Of a stretch of 5,310 nucleotides of DNA, positions 1 through 5,061 are shown piece by piece (position 1 is the first letter of the stretch; each line of letters begins with the position of its first letter). The translations under genes and the position numbers were made by a program. Source of the DNA: DASVEE01 sp036399695 (lineage in GTDB: Bacteria; Acidobacteriota; Thermoanaerobaculia; Gp7-AA8); NCBI GenBank assembly GCA_036399695.1, contig DASWMP010000368.1, positions 1-5,310 of the forward strand, in the 5' to 3' direction. The notes under the pieces were generated by a model. It made no database searches. It saw only the letters and a program-made list of their open reading frames with translations, and was not told where the DNA came from.

Positions 1-467
1 TCGGCCCCGGCACCCATTACGAGCACCTCGCCAACGGTCTGCCGAACCGCGATGAGTGCTGGAACCCGTACAACGCCACGTATGTGACGAATACGACGTC
101 CTGCGGCTACTACACGGATGCCTATGAATTCGGATACGCCGGCGAGATCAGCCAGTACGTCACCATTCCGTCGACGTTCACGACGGGCACGATCACGCTC
201 GGCTACTACGTCGACTTCATCGACCCGAACAACGATGGCGCCTGGAACAAGTTCATCGTCACGGTCAGGGACACCACCACGAACACGGAGCTCGGCTGGG
301 ACTTTTTCAGCGGCTACGACGGCGATCTCTATTGCAGCGGCCGCAGCATCAACCTGCCGTCCGGCAACTACGCCGGTCATACGTTCCTGGTCCGCATCCA
401 GGGCTCGAAGGCCTACTCCAACACGTACATCCGCGTGCGCGCCATGAGCCTGGTGCAGTCCTGGTAA
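1..467 (+). CDS. Small secreted four-cysteine beta-rich protein, copy 1 (5' partial)
   Basis: The open frame is already running at the window edge (first full codon at position 3) and ends with TAA at 465-467, giving 154 visible residues. It aligns without gaps to residues 34-187 of the complete paralogue downstream, with 110 of 154 identical (about 71%). The missing part should therefore be about 33 residues containing a signal peptide. A GTG at 84 is not the start, because homology extends upstream of it. Conserved blocks are PNRDECWNP, NATYVTNTTSCGY, VDFIDPNND, WNKFIV and a C-terminal SLVQSW. Three cysteines are visible, all shared with copy 2. Alternating hydrophobic/polar segments rich in Thr, Val, Ile and Tyr suggest an all-beta sandwich; this is inference. 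I do not recognise a named family. The protein is probably exported, and its function is unknown. Confidence 0.85.
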   Translation, partial: GPGTHYEHLANGLPNRDECWNPYNATYVTNTTSCGYYTDAYEFGYAGEISQYVTIPSTFTTGTITLGYYVDFIDPNNDGAWNKFIVTVRDTTTNTELGWDFFSGYDGDLYCSGRSINLPSGNYAGHTFLVRIQGSKAYSNTYIRVRAMSLVQSW

Positions 468-490
468 CAACCGACCGCACCGAGCGGTTG

Positions 491-514
491 GCGTCCCTCT
501 TCCGGGAGGGCCGC
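491..514 (+). terminator. Eroded hairpin terminator after copy 1
   Basis: CCCTC (495-499) pairs with GAGGG (506-510). A T-G wobble closes a TCCG loop, and GCG (491-493) can pair with CGC (512-514) beyond one T/C mismatch. The core matches the intact hairpin behind copy 2. The T tract is poor (GATTCGTTT), so it probably terminates weakly. This looks like a decayed duplicate of the downstream terminator. Confidence 0.5.
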
Positions 515-565
515 GATTCGTTTGGAGTGCGGCAGCAACGCTTCATCAGCTGCCGCTTTCACATA

Positions 566-596
566 GCGGAAGCGTCGAGCTTCCGCGGCTCGACGC
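566..596. repeat. Interlocked palindromes (two mutually exclusive hairpins)
   Basis: GCGGAAGC (566-573) is complementary to GCTTCCGC (579-586). GCGTCGAGC (572-580) is complementary to GCTCGACGC (588-596). The arms overlap, so only one hairpin can form at a time. Smaller stems follow at 602-620 (GGTTC/GAACC) and 622-635 (GCGCC/GGCGC). The stretch looks like a mobile palindromic repeat next to the REP pair, though a structured intergenic RNA is possible. Confidence 0.55.
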
Positions 597-621
597 TGCG
601 CGGTTCGGCGTCGATGAACCG

Positions 622-733
622 GCGCCTGCGGGCGCGGACAGACAGGAGTGTCTGTCCTACATTCAGGATCTCGCCGAATCTCGTCCGGCCTTCAATGCAG
701 GACAGACACTCTTGTCTGTCAGCGCGAACGCAG
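622..733. repeat. REPIN-like inverted REP pair, GACAGACA type
   Basis: The left palindrome is GGACAGACA (636-644), loop GGAG, TGTCTGTCC (649-657). The right one is GACAGACA (701-708), loop CTCT, TGTCTGTC (713-720). The two are inverted relative to each other. The inner flanks (TGTCCTACATT versus TGTCCTGCATT) and outer flanks (CTGCG..CGCG) also match in inverted orientation. Two inverted REPs with a spacer of about 42 bp match the layout of REPINs, which RAYT (Y1-type) transposases mobilise in trans; no RAYT is in this window. The pair fills most of the gap between the paralogues and ends about 20 bp before the ribosome binding site of copy 2. Confidence 0.75.
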
Positions 734-751
734 TTCATTTCTTCGAAGCCC

Positions 752-757
752 AAGGAG
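752..757 (+). promoter_or_regulatory. Ribosome binding site fixing the GTG start of copy 2
   Basis: AAGGAG lies 6 bases before the GTG at 764. The frame is open upstream to 332, so this site and the signal peptide that follows decide the true start. No convincing -35/-10 pair is visible between the REP pair and this site. Confidence 0.85.
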
Positions 758-763
758 ACCTAC

Positions 764-1327
764 GTGAAGATACTCTCTCTCATTGCCGTAGCTGCTCTGT
801 TGCTCGTCGCCGCCGCACCCTCCGCATTCGCCACCTGCAGCGCCCGTGGTTACGTCATCATCAGCCCGGGAACACACTATGACCACATCGCCAACGGCAT
901 CCCCAACCGCGACGAATGCTGGAACCCCTTCAACGCGACGTACGTGACGAACACGACATCCTGCGGGTACAGCGCAAACGCCTACGAATTCGCGTATGCC
1001 GGCCAGATCTCGCAGACGGTGACGATTCCATCGACGATGACCACCGGCACGCTGCGTCTCGATTATCTAGTTGACTTCATCGACCCCAACAACGACGCGG
1101 TCTGGAACAAGTTCATCGTGAGCGTCTGGGACGACACGGCCGGCGGGCAGATCGGCACCGACTACTTCGACGGCGGCATGGGCGATCTGTATTGCAGCTT
1201 GCGCAGCATCAACCTCGGCTCCACCAACCGCGCCGGCCATTCGATCAGCGTACACATTCAGGGCTCGGAGGCCTACCCCGACACCTATATCCGCGTGCGC
1301 AGCATCAGCCTGGTGCAGTCCTGGTAA
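764..1327 (+). CDS. Small secreted four-cysteine beta-rich protein, copy 2 (complete)
   Basis: The protein has 187 residues and starts at GTG 764 behind AAGGAG. Residues 1-23 form a classic signal peptide: Lys at 2, a hydrophobic core ILSLIAVAALLLVAAA, and AFA before the predicted cleavage after Ala23. The mature part is about 164 residues with four cysteines (C25, C52, C67, C144). An even number in an exported protein suggests two disulfides; this is inference. The block VDFIDPNND (103-111), followed by WNKFIV (114-119), is the best conserved part against copy 1. The variable part is roughly residues 120-139. Predicted strands suggest a jelly-roll or Ig-like sandwich of the kind found in cell-surface or ligand-binding proteins, but I cannot name a family. 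It forms a tandem pair with copy 1 and has its own strong terminator. A longer reading from 332 would translate REP palindromes and lacks a ribosome binding site. Confidence 0.9.
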   Translation: MKILSLIAVAALLLVAAAPSAFATCSARGYVIISPGTHYDHIANGIPNRDECWNPFNATYVTNTTSCGYSANAYEFAYAGQISQTVTIPSTMTTGTLRLDYLVDFIDPNNDAVWNKFIVSVWDDTAGGQIGTDYFDGGMGDLYCSLRSINLGSTNRAGHSISVHIQGSEAYPDTYIRVRSISLVQSW

Positions 1328-1348
1328 GTAGCGCGGTAAACGGCTTTG

Positions 1349-1374
1349 CGGCCCTCCTCCGGGAGGGCCGTTTT
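1349..1374 (+). terminator. Rho-independent terminator after copy 2
   Basis: CGGCCCTCC (1349-1357) pairs perfectly with GGAGGGCCG (1362-1370) around a TCCG loop, a UNCG-type tetraloop, followed by TTTTA. It starts 21 bases after the TAA of the gene. Confidence 0.9.
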
Positions 1375-1388
1375 ACGTGTGGGTGCGT

Positions 1389-1418
1389 ATGGGACCTATG
1401 CGACCAATGGGACCTATG
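1389..1418. repeat. 9-bp tandem repeat, three units
   Basis: The units are ATGGGACCT (1389-1397), ATGCGACCA (1398-1406) and ATGGGACCT (1407-1415), followed by a partial ATG. The same unit recurs at 4889-4906 near the other REPIN. Because 9 is a multiple of 3, all frames stay open and give repetitive spurious peptides. Confidence 0.8.
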
Positions 1419-1431
1419 GAGGCGCGTGCGT

Positions 1432-1465
1432 GTGGAGGGATGACCGACAAGAGTGTCTGTCCTAC
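1432..1465. repeat. Solo REP palindrome with mixed-type flanks
   Basis: ACCGACA (1443-1449), loop AGAG and TGTCTGT (1454-1460) form a hairpin with one mismatch. The right side, TGTCTGTCCTACAT (1454-1467), is identical to 649-662 in the GACAGACA-type pair. The left flank, GTGGAGG (1432-1438), instead resembles the outer flank of the GACGGACA-type elements at 1480 and 4924. It may be a recombinant or degraded unit. Confidence 0.6.
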
Positions 1466-1479
1466 ATCACGAAAATCCA

Positions 1480-1572
1480 GTGGAGGACGGACAATCTTGT
1501 CCGTCACGCGGGATACCAGCCACGAAGAGCGCTCAATTTCTCGCGTGACGGACAAGATTGTCCGTCTTCCAC
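1480..1572. repeat. REPIN, GACGGACA type, copy 1
   Basis: The arms are 1480-1512 and 1540-1572, 33 bp each, inverted, with 31 of 33 positions matching. Each arm holds a perfect hairpin: GACGGACA (1486-1493), loop ATCT, TGTCCGTC (1498-1505); and GACGGACA (1547-1554), loop AGAT, TGTCCGTC (1559-1566). The 27-bp spacer contains CCAGCCACGAAGAG, which reappears in reverse complement in the element at 4924-5037. It lies just beyond the 3' end of the leftward gene ending at 1589, and its hairpins could also protect or end that transcript. Confidence 0.85.
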
Positions 1573-1588
1573 TCGGAAGGACCGCCCC

Positions 1589-3682
1589 TTACGGGCGCAC
1601 AGCGCGGCGTCGTCCGCCGCCGCCGCTGCTCGGCGGGGCTGGCAGCTCGAATGTGGCGCGCATGCCGTTGGGGTTGATCACGATGACGTTGCGGTCGCCG
1701 AGGGTACCGGGCGGCATGGTGAAGGCGACGCCGAGCGGGCTGGGGACTTCGGCGTTGATGCCTTCGAGGCCGCCGATCGTCACGGTGGCGCCCTGCACGA
1801 ATCCGCGGCCCTGGATGAATACGCGGCCGCCGGCGCCCTTCTCGAGACCGACCACGGCGTCGATCACCGGATCGTCGGCGTAGATGGCCGGGCCGCGGGC
1901 GGCGGTCCATTCGCCGTAGACGGCGAGGGAGTTCAACACCGCGCCCATCGGGCGGATCGTGATCGCTGTCGGGGAGATCAGCCGGTTGGTCAGCAGGTCG
2001 TAGCGATAGAGCATGTCGCCGGAGCCGAGCCAGGCGAACGTCGCGTCGGGAGAGATGGCGATGGCGGTGACGGGGGTCTGCGTCACGGCGAGCAGCGCGC
2101 CCTGACGCGTGACGCGCCAGGTGCCGGAGCCGCCGACGAGCAGCGTACCGTCCGGGAGGAACTTGACGGCGCGCGCGCCGGAGTTGCGCATCACCTCCCC
2201 GATCGCCAGGCGGCGGCAGAGGTCAAACAGCCCGACGAGGTCCGACGACAGGTACGCGAGCGTGCATTGATCGGTGTCGAGATCGAGCGCGCGAACGCTG
2301 GCCAGCGGCACCGCGGCCAGTTCGGTCGTGCCGTCCGAGGCGTAGTGAATCAGTTTCTCGGAGCGGGCTACCCAGGCCGAACCGTCGGCAGCGGTGATGA
2401 GTGCCGTGGCGCCGCCGAGGACCGAGGGAGCGACGCCGCGGATATCGAGACGGGCGTCGAATTGCGACGACGTGCGGTAGCCGATGGTGTTCAGGAGTCC
2501 GCGGGTGCCGAAGTAGAGGAAGTCTGCCTCTTCATGACGGCGGACGCGCAGATCGCCGTCCTGCGAGATCCAGCGGACGTCCCACAAAGGCGGGGTATTG
2601 AACGACGCCTGCGTGGCCGTCGAGACGATGACGTCCCCCTTGCTGAACCAGAGGCGGCCGATCTCAGTCCCGACCCGGAAGCCGCGCGTCTCGCCCGACT
2701 GCAGCACCTGACGCCAGCCGGCGACGTTCGAGACCGAGATCTCGGCAGGTCCGGGCGGCAGTTCGGGCGGCACCTGGACGAGCAGCCGGTCGGCATCGAG
2801 ACGGGAGAAACGGCTCGCCGGCACCTGGCCGAAGAAGACGTCGTCGACGTCACCGGAGACCCAGACGATGATCTCGTGCCCCGGCGGTGCGTCCGCCGGC
2901 AAGGTCCCGTGCACGTCCACCTCGGACGCGCCGACGTTCGCCGTGACGACCAGTGGATGTGCCGCTGCCTGCTGCAGCTCCAGGCCGCGGAAGCACTCGC
3001 CGGTCGGCGTGCGCGCCACGGCCAGCGCCTTCAACTCGCGGGCGATCTTCTCGGCGTCATCGACCGGGGCCACACGGAACGTGGCCTTGTAGTAGCGGTA
3101 AGGATCGGCGTCCGAACCGTCCTTGAGGAACGGATGGAGGAAGTCGCGAAACTGGACGTACGGCAGCAGGTCGACCTGGCTGATGTTCTCCGGCGTGGAG
3201 ACGACGATCATGGCCCGGTTCGGGATCGGCTCCACCTGCTTGACGCCCATGGCGTCGAGCTCCGCGACCCAGGTGCTCTCGATCGGGCCGGCGAACTGGA
3301 TGACGTAAAGCCCCTTCTGCAGCGGCGGATAGGAGGCGTAGAGCTGCTCGTCGGGGATGCCGGCCGGCAGGCCGTAGCGGGGATCGAGAGCCCGGTTGTT
3401 GACGTAGATCGATTCCTCGATCTGCAGCGGCGACACGGCGATCTGCGACTGCTGCGCGCGCGCGGCCAGACGGTCGAAGGAGGGGACGTAGACGAGGGTG
3501 TTCTGCAGGTAACGCCAGACCACCTGGCCGCCGGCATCCGAAGCGATGGCCTGGGCGACGGCGGGGTCGGTCGTCTGCAAATAAGCCTTGACCCAACCAT
3601 TATGGAGATCGAGCTTCGCCGTGACCGGCAGGGCCATCAGCAGAGACACGAACAGCATCAAGGGGAGAGCCCGGCGGAGCAC
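1589..3682 (-). CDS. Secreted protein: prodomain-like N-terminus, beta-propeller, IPT/TIG-like domain
   Basis: The protein has 697 residues. The start is GTG at 3682-3680, which gives a signal peptide with RR at 3-4, a hydrophobic stretch LPLMLFVSLLMALPV and cleavage after VTA (Ala22). A start at Met9 would lose the basic n-region. Residues 23-225 resemble the propeptide region that precedes subtilase (S8) catalytic domains in fervidolysin-type proteases, including GLYVIQFAGPIESTWVAEL (124-142) and a second alpha/beta unit. No subtilase catalytic motifs (DTG, HGT, GTSMA) follow. Residues 242-338 look like an Ig/IPT-like beta domain. Residues 340-600 read as beta-propeller blades (for example GSAWVARSEKLIHYASDG and AIAISPDATFAWLGSGD). 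Residues 608-680 resemble an IPT/TIG domain (VFIQGRGFVQGATVTIGG, then VIVINPNG). The tail is PPSSGGGGRRRAVRP. Probably exported or surface bound, with a role in binding rather than catalysis; the function is unknown. It lies 41 bp downstream of the reductase gene. Confidence 0.85.
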   Translation of the reverse strand: MLRRALPLMLFVSLLMALPVTAKLDLHNGWVKAYLQTTDPAVAQAIASDAGGQVVWRYLQNTLVYVPSFDRLAARAQQSQIAVSPLQIEESIYVNNRALDPRYGLPAGIPDEQLYASYPPLQKGLYVIQFAGPIESTWVAELDAMGVKQVEPIPNRAMIVVSTPENISQVDLLPYVQFRDFLHPFLKDGSDADPYRYYKATFRVAPVDDAEKIARELKALAVARTPTGECFRGLELQQAAAHPLVVTANVGASEVDVHGTLPADAPPGHEIIVWVSGDVDDVFFGQVPASRFSRLDADRLLVQVPPELPPGPAEISVSNVAGWRQVLQSGETRGFRVGTEIGRLWFSKGDVIVSTATQASFNTPPLWDVRWISQDGDLRVRRHEEADFLYFGTRGLLNTIGYRTSSQFDARLDIRGVAPSVLGGATALITAADGSAWVARSEKLIHYASDGTTELAAVPLASVRALDLDTDQCTLAYLSSDLVGLFDLCRRLAIGEVMRNSGARAVKFLPDGTLLVGGSGTWRVTRQGALLAVTQTPVTAIAISPDATFAWLGSGDMLYRYDLLTNRLISPTAITIRPMGAVLNSLAVYGEWTAARGPAIYADDPVIDAVVGLEKGAGGRVFIQGRGFVQGATVTIGGLEGINAEVPSPLGVAFTMPPGTLGDRNVIVINPNGMRATFELPAPPSSGGGGRRRAVRP

Positions 3683-3689
3683 GGAGGTT

Positions 3690-3719
3690 ATTTTATGCTA
3701 CCGGAGCATAGCGACGCAA
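3690..3719 (-). promoter_or_regulatory. Candidate promoter for the propeller gene, leaderless arrangement
   Basis: On the minus strand a -10-like TAAAAT (3695-3690, 5 of 6 to consensus) lies 7 bases before the GTG start. A weak -35-like TTGCGT (3719-3714, 3 of 6) sits 18 bases further upstream. With this spacing transcription would begin at or next to the start codon. That agrees with the lack of any Shine-Dalgarno sequence before the GTG. The hexamer match is modest and the gene may instead be read from the reductase promoter. Confidence 0.35.
3694..3710. promoter_or_regulatory. Short inverted repeat overlapping the candidate promoter
   Basis: TATGCT (3694-3699) and AGCATA (3705-3710) flank ACCGG. 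The dyad covers most of the spacer of the candidate promoter, so it could be an operator. No T tract follows on the minus strand, which argues against a terminator for the reductase gene. Confidence 0.25.
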
Positions 3720-3723
3720 GTCC

Positions 3724-4854
3724 TCATGCGAGAGCCGGCTCTTCCACATATGGTGTGATGTCGAAATTGCGGGTGTAGAGCTCGTGAATCTGCTCCATCT
3801 CGGCGTCAGTGAGCGGAGCGTGCTCGGAGGCGGAGACGAACTCGTCCAGGTGCTCCTCGTTGTAGATGTTGGGGAGCGCCGAGAGGATGCTTGGGTGGGC
3901 GTAGAGCCAGAGCAGCGCGAGCTGGCTGAGGGTGACGCCCCGCGCTTCGCAGAGCGGCTGCAGCCGTTCGACCTTCTGGACCCCTTCGACCAGCCAGGCG
4001 CGCGGGCGGTGGGAGCGGTGGTCGCTCTCGTCGAACTTCGTGTCGAGGGTGTACTTGCCTTCGAGCATCCCCGAGGAGTGGGTCACGCGGATGAGGAACT
4101 GCGGGCCGTCCTCGGCCAGGGCGGGCGTCTTCCAGGCGCGGAAGGACGAATCGAACGCGGAGCTCGGCTCGCAGAGGCGCTTGCTGGCCTCGCCGCGCAT
4201 CGCTTCCTCGACGCCGGCATACCGGCCGCCCCGCTGCGCGGTCTCGGCGGCGAGGATGAACTCCCGGCCGGGATCCTGCTCGAGGATGTTGTAGATCATC
4301 TGCGTCACCGGCGCTTTGCGGGCGCCGGCGGCGTAGACCCCTTCATCCCGCCAGCCGATGGCCGGGCCGAGCGACGGGCCCCAGGAGGAGATCTTCCCTT
4401 CCTGCTTCAACGCCTCGAGGGTCTCCCAGTGCTCGTCCGTCAGGAGCGTGACGACGCGGGGGTTGTGCGGCTGGTAGATGGCGATGTGGTCGACGCCGAG
4501 CCGCTCGAGCGACTGCTCGAGCGCAAAGCGGATGAACTTCGGGGACATGTCCTGCGGCAGTTCGCGCTGGCCGCGGGGCCGCTCGGGGTTGTTGTAAAAG
4601 TCGTAGCCGAACTTCGTGCCGACGATCAGCTCCGGATGGTCCCGGAGCACCGGCGCCAGCACCGTCTCACCGCGGCCATTGCCGTAGGCGTCGGCGGTGT
4701 CGATGTAGTTGATCCCTCGCGCCACCGCGGTGCGGATGATCCGCTCCGCCTCCGCATCGGAGTACGTCCCCCACCACCCGGTCGTGACGGTCCAGGTGCC
4801 AAAGCCGAGTTCGGAGATTTTGAGATCGGTGCCGTGAAGGGAGCGGTAGCGCAT
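3724..4854 (-). CDS. Aldo/keto reductase with an extra central segment
   Basis: The protein has 376 residues and no signal peptide, and is predicted to be a cytoplasmic TIM-barrel NAD(P)H-dependent oxidoreductase. The N-terminus LGFGTWTVTTGWWGTYSD is typical of the family. IDTADAYGNG supplies catalytic Asp52 and Tyr57, TKFG gives Lys81, and YQPHNP gives His130, so the tetrad is complete. YNILEQDPGREF (188-199) and SSGMLEGKYTL (260-270) are later barrel signatures, and LPNIYNEEHLDEF (327-339) sits where the cofactor phosphate is bound. The LGPAIGWRDEGVY stretch (162-174) marks a subfamily lacking the usual GVSN motif. Usual AKR length is about 310-340 residues; here residues 211-250 look like an insertion between two conserved barrel elements. 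The substrate cannot be told. The start is ATG at 4854, with no Shine-Dalgarno. It reads toward the propeller gene, so cotranscription is possible. Confidence 0.93.
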   Translation of the reverse strand: MRYRSLHGTDLKISELGFGTWTVTTGWWGTYSDAEAERIIRTAVARGINYIDTADAYGNGRGETVLAPVLRDHPELIVGTKFGYDFYNNPERPRGQRELPQDMSPKFIRFALEQSLERLGVDHIAIYQPHNPRVVTLLTDEHWETLEALKQEGKISSWGPSLGPAIGWRDEGVYAAGARKAPVTQMIYNILEQDPGREFILAAETAQRGGRYAGVEEAMRGEASKRLCEPSSAFDSSFRAWKTPALAEDGPQFLIRVTHSSGMLEGKYTLDTKFDESDHRSHRPRAWLVEGVQKVERLQPLCEARGVTLSQLALLWLYAHPSILSALPNIYNEEHLDEFVSASEHAPLTDAEMEQIHELYTRNFDITPYVEEPALA

Positions 4855-4865
4855 GGTGGCGGTAG

Positions 4866-4871
4866 TTTATC
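4866..4871 (-). promoter_or_regulatory. Possible -10 element upstream of the reductase
   Basis: GATAAA on the minus strand lies 11 bases before the ATG and is followed by a purine-poor leader, CTACCGCCACC, with no Shine-Dalgarno site. I see no good -35 partner at the right distance. It is listed because the short leader resembles that of the downstream gene. Confidence 0.2.
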
Positions 4872-4888
4872 GCGTAGGGCAAAAGACG

Positions 4889-4906
4889 ATGGGACGAATG
4901 GGACCT
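4889..4906. repeat. 9-bp tandem repeat, two units
   Basis: The units are ATGGGACGA (4889-4897) and ATGGGACCT (4898-4906). They have the same unit and strand as the three-unit array at 1389-1415, and lie 17 bp left of the second REPIN. Confidence 0.7.
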
Positions 4907-4923
4907 AGGGGAGAAGCGTTGCG

Positions 4924-5037
4924 GTGGAGGACGGACAAGATTGTCCATCACGCGAGAAATGACGCGAGCACGCTTGAACCGTCGACCCTCTTCGTGGCTG
5001 GTTTCTCGCGTGCCGGACAAGGTTGTCCGTCCTCCAC
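4924..5037. repeat. REPIN, GACGGACA type, copy 2 (opposite orientation)
   Basis: The arms are 4924-4959 and 5002-5037, 36 bp each, inverted, with 32 of 36 positions matching. The differences fall in the hairpin loop and at two stem positions. The 42-bp spacer contains CTCTTCGTGGCTGG, the reverse complement of the spacer motif in the element at 1480-1572, so the two elements are homologous but inverted relative to each other. They differ by a spacer length change of about 15 bp. Confidence 0.85.
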
Positions 5038-5038
5038 T

Positions 5039-5058
5039 GCTGGTCCGCGGCTGGTCCG
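5039..5058. repeat. 9-bp direct repeat beside the REPIN
   Basis: GCTGGTCCG occurs at 5039-5047 and 5050-5058. It lies between the REPIN and the transposon remnant. It may be REPIN flanking sequence or slippage; no function is proposed. Confidence 0.5.
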
Positions 5059-5061
5059 AGC

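Noticed and set aside
332..763. N-terminal extension of copy 2 upstream to 332
   Set aside because: It would overlap copy 1 in another frame and translate the palindromic repeats. The GTG at 764 has a strong ribosome binding site and starts a signal peptide.
1432..1572. CRISPR-like array of repeats and spacers
   Set aside because: Units are inverted relative to each other, spacers are unequal and partly shared with the distant element, and no cas genes are present. REP/REPIN elements explain it.
1583..1597. Terminator for the propeller gene (CGCCC/GGGCG stem across the stop codon)
   Set aside because: The stem is 5 bp, overlaps the stop codon and is not followed by T residues. Termination may instead use the REPIN hairpins, but this cannot be shown.
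3694..3710. Terminator for the reductase gene
   Set aside because: The stem is only 6 bp and AT-rich, and on the minus strand it is followed by AAAATAA rather than a T tract.
1346..3778. 810-residue open frame on the + strand
   Set aside because: It runs antisense to the propeller gene and through REP palindromes, and its composition (Arg, Asp, Gly, Ala, Val) is that of a shadow frame in GC-rich DNA. The minus strand has a signal peptide and recognisable domains.
3784..4908. 374-residue open frame on the + strand
   Set aside because: It is the shadow of the aldo/keto reductase, whose catalytic tetrad is complete on the minus strand.
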